A DNA stretch of 52,500 nt from positions 1-52,500 of the forward strand of contig LLEY01000258.1 of NCBI GenBank assembly GCA_001414485.1, read 5' to 3'. Source of the stretch: Calycina herbarum (taxonomy: Eukaryota > Ascomycota > Leotiomycetes > Helotiales > Pezizellaceae). The position numbers and the translations under genes were made by a program. A model generated the notes under the pieces. That model had not been told where the DNA came from. It saw nothing but the letters and a program-made list of their open reading frames with translations, and searched no databases. Every line of letters starts with the position of its first letter. The stretch's first letter is position 1. Positions 34,057 through 45,311 of this stretch are shown in pieces.

Positions 34057-35000
34057 CTAAATCGGCACATCATCATCAACACCCAAACAACTCCCCAAAA
34101 TCGGCCCCTCAATCCTACTAGTAGCATTAACAACCGCAGACTGCAACCCAGCTGTCCCACACTTAACCCCCAAAACCCAAGCCTTCGCAAAAGTATCCGC
34201 AAGCCACGGAGCCAAATGCGTATGATCCATAGGATACCCCGTATCCGTCTTCTCCTTCCCAATCAACTTCAAAGCTTGGACATCGTACCCCGCGTGATCC
34301 ACCAAGTAAACCCCATTTGCTGGACCACCAAGACTTTGTACGGTGTAGGAGGCGTAACTCGAGTATTTGGTTGGTGACCATGTGAAATTGCCGAATTCGT
34401 AGGGGTTTGTAGGGGTTGGGGGTGAGATTATTACGCGGGCGCCGAGGGAGAGGAAGGTGCGGGTGGCGTTTTGAAGGTAGGTTACGTAGGTTTGGACGAT
34501 TTCTGTTTGGTTGCTGGATGGGACGTGAGCTTGGGGTTGTTAGAGCTTGGATGGGGAAGGTATTTTACTTGTAAGATACTGGACAAGTTTCATTTCCCAT
34601 TCCTGGACAATCTACTCGTAGCTTAACGAGGTCATTTGCTGGAACCCCATCTGTTCCTTTTATCAGTTGGAGATCCAAGAAGACATTGAGAAAACTTACC
34701 ATCATTGTGTCCAAACTGAATAAGAACCCAATCCCCGGCCTTCGCTTGATCAATGACCCTTTGAAATCTTCCCTCGCGTGTAAATGTTCTTGCACTTCTT
34801 CCGGCGAACGCAGCATTTTTTATGCCTATTACTTTTGGGTCGAAGGAATATTGTAAATATTGTCCCCATCCTTCTGTTCCGTTATTCCCACCCCCGGGAG
34901 CCATGGTACTATCTCCGCACAGCCATAATGTATTTTGTCCCTCGGCCAATTTAGAAAGAAGTGCAAGAGAAGCAAGAGAAAATAATTGATTGAACCTCAT
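34057..35000 (-). CDS. secreted rhamnogalacturonan acetylesterase-like SGNH hydrolase
   Basis: Likely removes acetyl groups from rhamnogalacturonan in pectin; secreted. Exons 35000-34700, 34656-34569 and 34513-34057 give 281 aa with introns of 43 and 55 nt. The in-frame ATG at 35018 would add six residues before a typical signal peptide (MRFNQLFSLASLALLSKLAEG), so 35000 is preferred. SGNH blocks: LCGDSTMAPGGG (Ser nucleophile), FAGRSARTF (Gly), FGHND (Asn, just before intron 1), and DHTHLAP (Asp/His of the triad). The family's T/S-P-T-P-x-N-P stretch is present (PPTPTNPYEF). The length matches CE12 enzymes plus a short C-terminal extension. It appears intact, unlike its neighbours. Confidence 0.88.
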
Positions 35001-35404
35001 AATTGACTTGGTAACCACTGGGAAACGAGTGAAAGGGTGTTCATCTCAACGAATATTTCATGACACAAGTACTTAAGTACCCCTAGATTGAGGAAATAAT
35101 GCGGGGTGAAAACAGGGACTTCCCCACACTCTAATAAGGAAGGAAAGTTTGTTATAATTAAGCCGCCATTCAGGAGACTTCCTTGGCAGGTACCACTCTC
35201 GTGTTCTCGGTGCAACCATTGCCGATTGTCTTTAGCCGGGAACTGCCCGTACTAAAGAAAGCGGAAAAGAATTGTTTCGCTCAAAAATGTAGCACCAAGT
35301 CATATGTCTGCAGTCTAAGGCGGAAGCGCCTATACATACATTGGAAATTGTCGAGTAACCAAAGGAAGTGAGACTCTTGCCGGAAAAACCCAATACTTGA
35401 AGTA
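35001..35404. other. intergenic/promoter region
   Basis: 5' flank of the acetylesterase gene and 3' flank of the reductase-type pseudogene. A 12-bp palindrome GTACTTAAGTAC lies at 35069-35080. No gene is seen. Confidence 0.5.
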
Positions 35405-36349
35405 CTACTTCTTCTCTACATGCACAATTATTTTCCCTTTTGCACGCCCGGTTCGAAGCCTCTCGTATGCCCTTAGAACATTCTCGAATTCGAAAACAGT
35501 ATCAATAATTGCTTTCAGCTTCCCTTCGACCATCCATTTGCCAAACTTGACAAATTCTTCCGTGGTCGTTTTGACCATGACAAAATGGAACCCACGACTA
35601 CGAGCCCTAGGCATAGTCGAGCACAACTTCCTGCCCATTATTCCCGACAAATTGCTGATCGATGGACTCGTAGCAAGGTCAAAGACTGGCCCCATTTTCT
35701 TCAATTCTGATATGACATCCACCACCTTGTAATCCAAAACTTCGTCTGCCCCAATACTTCAGCACAAATCGATATTGGCCGTCGAGCAAGTTGTGGTGAC
35801 ATGCGCACCCATAGCTTTCGCCAGTTGGATAGCCCATGTGCCAACCCCGCCGCTCCCCCCATTGATGATTATCTTCGATCCAGGCTTGCAGTGATCCGGA
35901 AGTAAAGATACGAAGGCAGTCCCAGCTGCCGTTCCAGCTGCCGTTCCAAGGGCACCAGCTTGATCGGGGTCGATGCCTTCAGGGAGAGGAGCGCATTCGT
36001 GGGTTGGCACCACGATGAATTGACCCAGGGAACCAAACTTCGCAGCTTTCTCGAATGCTCCAAACACCAATTGACCATCTGCATAGGTGGTATTCGAAGG
36101 GTGGCTCGCAACGACGCGTCCGCAGAAATTGAGGCCTGGGCTACCATCTCTTACCATGCCGAAGGTCTTTCCCAGCCATCCCGATTCAACGATCTTGTAG
36201 TCCACCGGGTTGATTGCAGCGCTGATGACTTCGACGAGGATTCGATTTTCGGACAGCTTGGATTTGTTTGGAGCGGGGGCGGTCTCTTTCAAGACTACGT
36301 CCATACTTTGGCTGGCGTCGTACTTCCACGCTTTCATCGTGGAAGCCAT
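35405..36349 (-). pseudogene. zinc-type alcohol dehydrogenase/quinone reductase-like protein, nonsense-mutated
   Basis: Medium-chain reductase family (GroES-like N-terminus, Rossmann fold), NAD(P)H-dependent, cytosolic if made. 36349-35759 reads MASTMKAWKYDAS, AAINPVDYKI, then the nucleotide-binding INGGSGGVGTWAIQLAKAMG. An in-frame TGA at 35761-35759 stops it in the segment between CSTANIDL and SIGADEVLDYK; the frame continues after it to 35405 (KGKIIVHVEKK). An Arg codon (CGA to TGA) is the simplest origin. The part after GPVFDL is about 25-30 residues shorter than in relatives, so an internal deletion is also likely. Its neighbour on the same strand, the acetylesterase, is intact. Confidence 0.65.
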
Positions 36350-37156
36350 GGTGTGATGTTTTTGGGGTTGACGGGTGGAGTTGGTGCTGGATCTGTGGTA
36401 GTGGTAGCAATTGACATGCAGATAGTATGGATAGTATGGACTTTATATCAAGGCGGAAGGGGTTGAAGAATGCCCAACATCTCGAAAGGCGGATTCGTAA
36501 ATGTAAACTTGTATAGTATGAATTGGTGGTGATGTGGTGTGGTTACTAGAAGTCTTCGAGCGGCCACGAATTGAGCCGCATCCAAGCCCCGCCCAAGGCG
36601 CCCAAGCCGTAACAACGATTTTTCCGGAACGAAATGGCACAACTCCACAACTCAGACAACACCACAGGATCTTGCTAGTAAGAATGCCGCACCACAGACA
36701 CTTTGGAAATGAGACTTCGTACTCGGATATCGGGCCTTGCTGATTGGCAAGCAATATGCAATGCAGCTTCTCCCTTCACTCTTTCCGCAACTCGTCTCTG
36801 ATTTAGGATCACCTGGGCGTGTAGCCAGAGCTAACACTGCCAGATAAGCTGACACAAATGATTTTACGTAGCTGCTTTTAGCCTCGCTGGTGTATAGCTC
36901 ACAGGTGTATAGCTCACAGGTGTATCACTTACGAGTTGACGGGGGTTTTGATTACCGTGCGAAAAGCACCAAAGTCAGACCCCATTGCCCTGGTCGGTCT
37001 GCAGTAATTGTTACACTAGTATTCTACAACCACATTTTATATATATCCCTGTCTTTTGCTGACATAGGCTTATGCCAAGGTTGTCAGTGAAATCCAAGAT
37101 GGATTGTGATACCTACTTAGGCACCGGTCTTTTGATTTATCTATGGGAAATATCCC
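36350..37156. other. intergenic region with a short tandem repeat
   Basis: No gene. 36889-36926 holds two full copies and one partial copy of GGTGTATAGCTCACA. Small ORFs (36443-36855) on both strands lack any domain. Confidence 0.5.
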
Positions 37157-37165
37157 TATAAAAGG
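37157..37165 (+). promoter_or_regulatory. TATA box upstream of the NPP1-SGNH-FG-GAP gene
   Basis: TATAAAAGG lies 108 bp before the ATG at 37273 and is followed by a CT-rich stretch (37196-37240), a common fungal core-promoter arrangement. Inferred from position only. Confidence 0.45.
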
Positions 37166-37272
37166 ACCAAGGGGAAAGAATGTGATCTTCACGGTTATCT
37201 TCAAGCTCTTGTCTTTTCTTCCCTACAAGCAACTCTTTCTCAGAAAATCATTTACGTTTCAAAATAATCAAC

Positions 37273-40200
37273 ATGCGCCTCAGATCTCCTGGCCATCAGC
37301 AAGTCGCCCGCCAGCGTTTAAATACATTCTCAAAAATTGGGATATCATTCATCTTAGCATTCTTCGTTGCGTTTATACCACAACCATCTGCGGCTACACT
37401 CTCTCGACGAGCTCCTGACCCACCCAAGGCCCTGCCACAGCTCGCTACCACGACCTCAAGTGGCAGCCGGCTCTCGACTATGATGGAGATGGCTGCTACA
37501 ACGTTCCTGCCATTGATTCAAACGGGACTATCGCCGAGGGCCTTCCTCATGACTACACTGAGGGGCAAGCAGACTGTCGTGATGAGTCTGATTTGGACAA
37601 TAGCAATGCTTACTCCCGCCAGCGCTGTAATAGCGGTTGGTGCGTCTACCTCTACGATTATTATTTCGAGAAGGACGTTTCAGTGGAGCATGTCATCGAC
37701 GCAGGAGGGCATAGGCATGATTGGGAGCATATTGCAGTTTGGGTCAAATATGACGGAACACAGTGGTAAGTGATGTACTGGTAGCAAAATTCTAATGAAC
37801 CCCAACAAGTCTACATTACATGTTAAACAAAGGGTATGCTAATTATATGAGGATTTTTAGGTACGTCTGTCCTTCTGCCCATGGTAACTACGATTGCAAA
37901 GCCTCTTCAGACCTACGGTGGGACGGCAGCCATCCTAAGATAGTATATCATAAGGATGGTGGTTTCACTCACGCTTTCCGCTTTACCACTGGAGATGATG
38001 AGCCTCCTGAGAATCACAAAGGAAAGTGGATCAGGTCGCCATTGGTCTCTTATAATGGCTTCCCCTCTGGTATACGTGACAAGTTATTCGACTACGACTT
38101 TGGAAAACCAAATATTGCCATCAAAGATCAATCTTTCGTCAGCGCGCTCAAGAAGGCCATTCCGTCGGACAAGAAGTTCCCGTGTGACGTGAGCGTATTT
38201 TGTCCAGACAGCTGTGATTACATTCCAAAATTCGATTTCGATTACGGGTACGACAAGAACTCGCCTGGCAATCCTAACCCCCCTGAAGAACCGAATCCTC
38301 CCAAACCATACATGCCAAACCTTCGTATTCAACCATTAGGGGATTCTATCACCAAAGGTTCTCTATCAAGCGATGGAAATGGATACAGATCCGGGCTCCG
38401 ACAACAGCTGGAGTTTGTAACTAAAGTCGATATGATCGGATCACTAGCAGATGGGACGATGGCCGATAACTCACATGAAGGTCACAGCGGCGAGTTTCTT
38501 GCTACCATCAAAGAATTTGCTTTGGATTCTACGGCCGCCCGCCCCAACCTAGTTCTACTTCATGCCGGAACCAATAACATGGATCTCGAAATCGACCTAG
38601 CTTCCTCACCAAAGCTTCTCAGAGAGATCATTATCGAGCTGGGAGAGGAAGTTCCCGATGCTACGATAATTGTGGCGAAAATTATCCTAGCAAATGACGC
38701 TAGAATGCAGCAGAACACCGATAGCTACAATGCCGAAATCGAAAATCTTGTGAAAAAGCTACAAGATGATGGAAAGCATGTGCTCATAGCCGACATGAGC
38801 AAAGCCCTCACTGTGAGTGACCTGGCAGACAAGAAGCATCCAAATAATGGGGGTTACCAAAAGATGGCCCAGGTCTGGTACGATGCAATTATCAAGGCGT
38901 CTGAGAAAGGTTGGCTGAGTGACCCTAAAACCCCGGAGGTGACAAGTGGTGTTGGGATCGGTACAGGAAACGAGGCAAATTTCAACTGCGAAGGAGGTAA
39001 TTGGGAGAACCAAGGGACGATTTTTCAAGACCTCCAGACCTGGGAAGAAAAGGGACAAATTGCACCTAGTCAAGATAATGGAGGGCGAAATAGGGTCATT
39101 CTTGCCGACATAAATGGTGATGGTTTGGCGGATTATATTCTTGCCGACGATGATGGTACCGTTCGAGCCTGGGTTAACAACGGGCCTGGAGGATACACCA
39201 GTATCGGAAAAATAAATCCCCAATGGCAATCAGTAGAAAGATCTATGATTCGAATGGCCGATGTAGACAACGATAAACGTGCCGATATGATTGTCCTCTA
39301 CTCAAACGGCGCTGCCAAAGTGTGGAGAAACACTGAAAATGGCAAAAAATTTGAGCCGCTTGATTCGGAGTGGGCGACGGGACTTGAAACTGGCGAAAAG
39401 GTGCACATTACTGACATTGATGGAGACGGTAAGTCATACTGACCACTCTTGGGTTTTTCTCGAGGAAGTGCACTGACATGGGAGCAGGCTACGCGGACTA
39501 TGTCGTTGTATATAGTGGCGGTGCGGTCAAATGGGCAAGAAACACGCAGAACAATGGAAAGGATCCAGGGAAAAGAAATTGGGAAGCAACGGAGACTATG
39601 TAAGTAAACTATGCCGCCCTGTATTCTATCTAGGTATGCTAACTGGTGGGTATTAATAGCGCGCCCGGTGTCGAAGACGCTCCCGCTGACTCCGTTTATA
39701 TGTACGATTTTGATGGAGATGGCAAATCAGATTACCTCGTCATCCATCAATCAGGTAGAGTGAGGGCTCTCCGTAACACAGGTAATCTGAATAAAGACAC
39801 TACCAAGCGCAACTGGGAAGACTGGGGGACTATTGCACCTGGTGTGAGTGGTGTCACTGGTGAGATGATTCGCTTTGCGGATATTGACAATGATGGTCTC
39901 GCCGACTTTCTAGCTGTCGCCGACGATGGCTCTGTACGTGCCTGGAAAAACAATGGCGTTCTCTTGGACAAGAAAGACAGTCTTCGCTTTGCTGACCTGA
40001 CTGGAAATGGTCGGGACGATATCATATCCGTCAGTCAACATGGAAGAGCCCGAGCATGGCTTAATCAGCCGGATGCGTCCTGGAAATCCATCGGTCAGAT
40101 TGCACCTGGCCCTTCTGAGGACCTGTCTGGCTCCCGAATCGTTTTTGCTGATGTCAATGGGGACCGGCTGGCGGACTATGTTGTCATCTATGAGGGAGGT

Positions 40201-40743
40201 GCTGTAAAGGCATATCTCAATAATGGAAACATCGAGGGCCCGGGTCGGGTTTGGCAGGAAGGTATTGTCATCTCGCCGGGGCTGGAAGGGGTTCCGGGCT
40301 CGAGGATTGAACTCGTCGATGTGACGGGAAATGGACTGGCAGATTTCCTCGTCATTTGGGACGGTGGTGCTGTGGTGGCCTACCTGAATGGCAACATTCC
40401 TCCAGTGGCAGGTACGCGCATTTGGCAGGAAGGTTACACCATCTCGAACGGAGTAGGCCAGCCAGGACGGAAAGTACGCTTCGCTGATATTACTGGGGAT
40501 GGGCCGGCCGAGTACCTTGTTGTTTACGATGGCGGTGCTATCAGGGCCCAGCATAGTTTTGGGAGTCTTCCTGGTACAGGTACTTGGGAATCTATGGGAA
40601 CAATTGCTTCTGGAGTCACCCCACAGGGTACTGTTCGTCTGGCTGATGTGAACGGGGACGGGAAGACGGATTATCTCACTATATTTGAGGATGGACATGT
40701 CAATGCTTATATTAACAAGTGTTCATGGATGAAGAGAACCTGA
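37273..40743 (+). CDS. secreted fusion: NPP1 (necrosis-inducing) domain - SGNH esterase - FG-GAP/VCBS repeats; one frame break
   Basis: Predicted secreted three-part protein of about 1085 aa. Exons 37273-37765, 37861-39428, 39488-39599 and 39660-40743; introns 95, 59 and 60 nt, all GT-AG. Order: signal peptide (37273 to about 37395, ending PQPSAATLSRRAP); NPP1/NLP domain carrying the hallmark GHRHDWE near 37710, crossed by intron 1; a Pro/Asn-rich linker (about 38265-38310); an SGNH hydrolase of the carbohydrate-esterase type (PLGDSITKG, GHSG, HAGTNN, KKHPNNGGY); then about ten FG-GAP/VCBS repeats with D-x-N/D-x-D-G-x-x-D calcium loops. The signal-peptide frame and the NPP1 frame differ by one base, the change lying near 37430-37445. 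Every later exon joins in phase. So the gene is either inactivated by one indel or mis-sequenced there. NLP domains can damage dicot plant membranes; SGNH and FG-GAP parts suggest deacetylation of, or binding to, a polysaccharide. Function of the fusion is inference. Confidence 0.8.
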
Positions 40744-40799
40744 AACGAATAGGTCTTTGTGTTTAGTTGGATATTGTTTTTTTCTTTACTATAACATAG

Positions 40800-41060
40800 C
40801 TTGTTTACTACTCGGTACCCCCGGAGTAACACCAACCCCTATGCCGGCCTTTGCCCCCGTTGATAACGAAAAGTGAGGCGCTGAATTGGGTGTCATTAGA
40901 GATTCGGTTATGGAAGCCGAGTCACCGATTGTTGCCGAAGAGGGTTTGATGGTCGAAGGGGTCGAGATATTTGGTGGTTTGAGACGGCAATGGCAGTGCG
41001 GTTGATGTAATCAATTCAGTCGAACCAGGTTGGCTATTTTGGGATGACTGAGATATAGTT
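40800..41060 (-). pseudogene. possible remnant of a Ser/Thr-rich single-TM cell-surface protein
   Basis: On the minus strand two neighbouring frames read LVTTISQSSQNSQPGSTELI and then SLSTGAKAGIGVGVTPGVP. A Ser/Thr-rich stretch followed by GAKAGIGVGV is the usual lead-in to the TM segment of many fungal cell-wall/WSC-like membrane proteins, but the TM segment itself and the rest of the gene are missing. Treated as debris. Confidence 0.3.
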
Positions 41061-41395
41061 GTCACTAACTAAATCATTATGACCCGATTAGCATGGGCTG
41101 TGGTGAGTAGAGAGCACTGTAACCTACAGATGAATTGGGGAATCGCAGAAACCTCGCCTCTCCATTCTACTACCAAAAACTACAAATCGTGGTAAATGTA
41201 GGATTGGCCGCTGAAATACGATCTAGTATCCTTCGTACGTCTGATCGCCACCAGGCGGAGCCTCACAGCTCGTGAACTAGGCTTCTCCTAAATAGATTCC
41301 ATACTACGAGCTTTACTTAAATCTGGACGTATGTAAAAAGTCTTTAGAAAGAAGAAAGAAGATCGAAGAAAAGATGTTAAGTTCTATTATAATAG

Positions 41396-41410
41396 TAATA
41401 GAAGAAGTAT
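41396..41410. repeat. target-site duplication, left copy
   Basis: TAATAGAAGAAGTAT, repeated exactly at 46598-46612 on the other side of the minus-strand LINE. It lies next to the TTATTATT run, which is the (AAT)n tail of the element in reverse. Confidence 0.85.
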
Positions 41411-41679
41411 TATTATTATTATTATTCTTACGCTGCGTAGGCCGTAGGCCGAGCTCTAAGAGCAAGCAGTACATCTTCTGTTCTAGTTTACAATACCTTT
41501 CGGCCTGTTCTTCTTCGCCTCTCGAGTTTCTTTACGAGCGTGCGATACTCCTTCGTTGATTCCTGCTGCTGTCTATTCGGAGCTCTTCTCTCCGACCCGG
41601 TGACAAACTAGGGGGGTGGGTTGAAGTGCTCAACCGCTAAAGCGTGTGTTAGTAGTATGGAGAGCGCCTAGGCGCCCTC

Positions 41680-44600
41680 TTAAAACTGGCGGAGCCGGGG
41701 TCTTGCTCTCCGGCGCGCCTCGGCCCTCTCTTCCTCTTCCTCCCTTCCTCTTGCCTCTTCCTCGCCTTCCTCTCTGTCCTCTTCGAGCAATTCCAGCGCT
41801 AGCCTATATTCCTGAAGTCTTCCAAGCCCGAGCAGCCAGGTAGTGATTCTCGGCGCTAGCTTCCTATTCGCTAGTGCTCCTCTAAGCTCTCTTAAGTTTC
41901 CGATGCTCTTCCCAAGGGCTCTTATAAGTGCTTCTCTCTCTTGTAGGATGTCTTGGTAGAACAGTACTAGATGCCCCACCGTCTCCCTTCCGCCCGCGCA
42001 CGTATACCATGGTGTTAGCTGGCCTGGTACCCTTCTTGCAAAGAGGAAGGCGTTAAGCCCTATTGCCCCTGTTCTTGCCTGGACGAGTAGCGAGCTCTTT
42101 GCCTTAGCGAGCCCTTTGTGGACTTTCCGTGGCTCCCAGTTTACTAGGTCTGCCTCGTCTGACGCTTCTGTGTACCGCGTCGGGTTCTTCTCTCGAGCTC
42201 TCTTTCTTTGAGCCTCTAGGCGTTCCTGCCACTCTGCGAGCGTAGCATTGTGTCCGAAACCCCCTCCCTCTATTCCCTACTCTTCTTCCTATGCTTGCCT
42301 CGCCCTCCAGTAGCATGGCATCGCTTTTCCTAGCTTTGACGGTCTTCCCCTCCTTCTTCTTAGCCGCGCGGCTATATTCTCGCAAGCACCTTGGATCAGC
42401 TTTCCTAGTTAAGACGTTCGGAATTTCTTTTCAAAAGCCGCTACTTGAAGGTTAAGGTAGAGGTCTACTGGGGCGCAGTCTGCCTCTACCTCTAGGCTCC
42501 GGATCGGGGTGGCTTTGTATGCTCCTGTTACTACTCGTAAACACTTCGATTGTTGCGTAGGGAAGCTTCTTGCTATCCCCTTTACGCTCCCTCCTTTTAG
42601 CGTTGCTTAGTGCCAAGCTGACGCTCTGTACGCAATTGCGCTTCTTATTACTACTGCGTATATTTGCCTCGCGCGGTGGTAATCGACGCCCTACGTCTTG
42701 CTAGCGAGCCTCGTAAGCGTAAAGGTCTGCGTTGTAAGCTTCTTCTGTACCCTCTCCCTATGCGCTTTCCAGTTTAGTTTCCTGTCGAGCTCAACTCTAA
42801 GGAACCTTGCGTGCTCGACCGGTATAAGCCTTACCTCTCCGAACCGCACTGTTTCTTTCCGTGGGGCCCTCGTCCTTGTGAAGTGTATAAGTACTGTCTT
42901 TTCTGGGCCAAAAGCCATCCCTCGCTTATTTGCCCACTCGTTACACACTCCCCAGGCTGACTCGAGTATCCTACAGTTTACCGCTGTACTCTTTGATATT
43001 GTAAGTAGGTTTGTGTCGTCTGCGAAGCCTACTGTGATTAGCCCATCGATCCTCGCTAGGTCATCGTATAGTGTTGAGGCAAAAAGGATAAACAGTATCG
43101 GAGATAGCACTGATCCTTGCGGTACTCCTTGTCCTAGGCTTCTTTCGTCCGCGAACCTTCTGTCAAAGAATAGCGTAGCTTTACGCCTTAAGAGAAAGCT
43201 TCCTATCCAGGTTACTACCTACTGTGGTACTTTCTTCTCCCTTAGAGTATAGAGTAGCCACGTATGATCTACACTGTCGAATGCCCCTGCTATATCTAAC
43301 TGAGCTAGGGACGCGCAGCTCTTGTTTTCCCACGCTGTATATACTCTCTCTGTTACTATTCTAATCGCTAGTTCCGTGTTCCGGTGCTTCCGGTTACCCA
43401 TTTGCATCCCTGGGAGCATTGTAGCGTCTTCCGCGAGCTTCGTAAGCCTCTACGCCATTACCTTCTTAAGGATCTTGCCTATGGTTGAGAGTAGCGCTAT
43501 TGGCCGGTAGGCCCCTGCTTTGCCTTGTTCCTCTGTTGTTTTGCCTGGTTTTCTAAGTACTACCACTTTCGCGCGGCAGAAGTGGGACGGGAAGTGTTAT
43601 AAGTGGAAGCTCGCTTCCGCTATTACTGCGAGTATCTCTCGAAGTAGCTTATCGCACGCTTTTAGAAAGCCGTTCGCAAGCATGTCGAACCCTGGTGCTT
43701 TCTACGGCGCTGATCTCATAGCTGCCTTAATACATTTCTTAGTCACCCGCTGGCTTACTTCGTGTTCCTGAGAGAAGCTCTCAGGGCTCCATTCCCTGTT
43801 CGGGATACTAGAGTGGTCGGCTGTTGATTCTGGGAAGAACTTCTCTGTAAGGATACGAGCCTTATCCTCGTAGTTCTCGCCTTTTACCCCGCTAAGCGAG
43901 GTAAGTGTTGGTAGTGCTGGTGCTTCAGGTTTTACGTGTCCTTTAAGGCGTGCCTACTTTTCGAGTGTCCATAGTTTCCTGTCGTCTTTTGCTGCCTCTG
44001 CAAGTGCCCCTCTCCAGCTCTTCGTCTTTGCCTTTCTACTTATTGTTCGGAGCTCTTGAAGAGCGTCGTCGAGCTGTTTCCTTGAGCTTCTCGTACGTAG
44101 CTCCCTCCAGGTTCTTTCGCACTTTCTTGCTTCATTCGACGCCTCTTTAACCTCCGTGTTCTACCAAGGTTGCGCTCTCCCTCTATCTGGCTTTTGAAGC
44201 GGCGTCGAGGCTCGAGCTATTCGTTGAAGCTCTTCTACGAGCTTCTCAACGGCTCCCTCGAGCTCCTATACGTTCCGGATTACTGGTATCGCTAGGCAAT
44301 TAGCCTCTGCCTTTACTAACACTTCGTCCATTAGCCTCCAGCTATAGCCGAGTGTCTACGGTGCCTCTCTTTCTTCTCCAGCCGCTATCGTAAGAAGTTG
44401 AGCTGTGTGGTCAGACCCTGGCAGGTCTAGCGTCCCCTGCCAAGTAGCTACGTTTCCAGTAGAGAAGGCTAAGTCAATTGTTGAGTTACGAGAGCCTTCT
44501 CTTCTCCAGGTAACCTCGCCGTACGGTGTATTCCTCTCGAGCGCCCACTGTGTAGCAAGCTCAAGGGTAAGGTCTGCGTTCTGGTTATGTCTCCCGTAGA

Positions 44601-45006
44601 TATCCCAGAGGGGGTGGTAAGCGTTTAGGTCTCCTACTACAAGCGCTCTCCTTGGTCTCGCTTGTTGAAGCATGTCCTCGATTGGTATTCGCCCGGCTTG
44701 CGGGTTATATACTGAGTAGACTGTTGTTTCGTTCGCTCCCTTGCCTATTGTTATGCTTGCCCAGTTCTTACCAGTAGCGTATGTCCAGCTTTCTTTTGAA
44801 TGCCTTTTATGTATAAAGAGTACTGCTGCCCCGTCTGACCAAATCATGTTATACCTCGAGCTTGAAGAGTGGCTTAGGGAGTCTCTCGCGCTATTCCACG
44901 CTGGCTCTTGAATTGCTAGGATATCGTATTCCTCCTTATGATTTAGAGCCGCGTCGTGTGCCTCCGGTGTCTTCCTCGTGTTCCAGTGTAGTACTGTTAC
45001 ACTCAT
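41680..45006 (-). pseudogene. LINE (minus strand) ORF2: endonuclease - reverse transcriptase
   Basis: Starts at ATG 45006 (MSVTVLHWNTRK). The AP-endonuclease domain is open to 44356: ILAIQEPAWN, VVGDLNAYHPLWD, STIDLAF, GSDHTAQLL. The reverse transcriptase is spread over 43800-42690: YRPIALLSTIGKILKKVMA, LDIAGAFDSVDH, GVPQGSVLSPILF, and the catalytic box as FADD (near 43030). The C-terminal part holds WYTCAGGRETVGHL (about 42010-41970) and a Glu/Arg-rich end. In-frame stops (all TAG where checked) occur at 44356, in AP*KAPG, in PQ*VV, in SKT*GV and elsewhere, mostly at Trp positions. No RNase H domain is visible. Confidence 0.8.
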
Positions 45007-45311
45007 AGTGGTCCTGCGGGTAGTGTTTGGCCTACTTCTACTTCGTCTTCTTCTACTTGGTTCCCTGTTACGCTAAGAGAGCTTCCCGGCCTTTCGAGGA
45101 ACTGAGCAAGGTTGCTCCCATTCGTAAGTCCTGCCTTACTTATGTCCGTTGGCCTTCCTGGTACGGATCCTTGCCTTAGTCTCTTCCTCGCAGCCTATGA
45201 GCCCTCTTTATAGCTGAACGCGAACGGGTGAGGGGTCCCTACCCCTCCTTCCTTTGAAGCCCTTTGCGGATTTGCGAACGAGGTTAGCCTATCTAGGTAT
45301 CGTTCTCTTGC

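Noticed and set aside
42104..44150. Plus-strand ORFs inside the minus-strand LINE (for example 42698-43252, 184 aa)
   Set aside because: Antisense shadows of reverse-transcriptase sequence.
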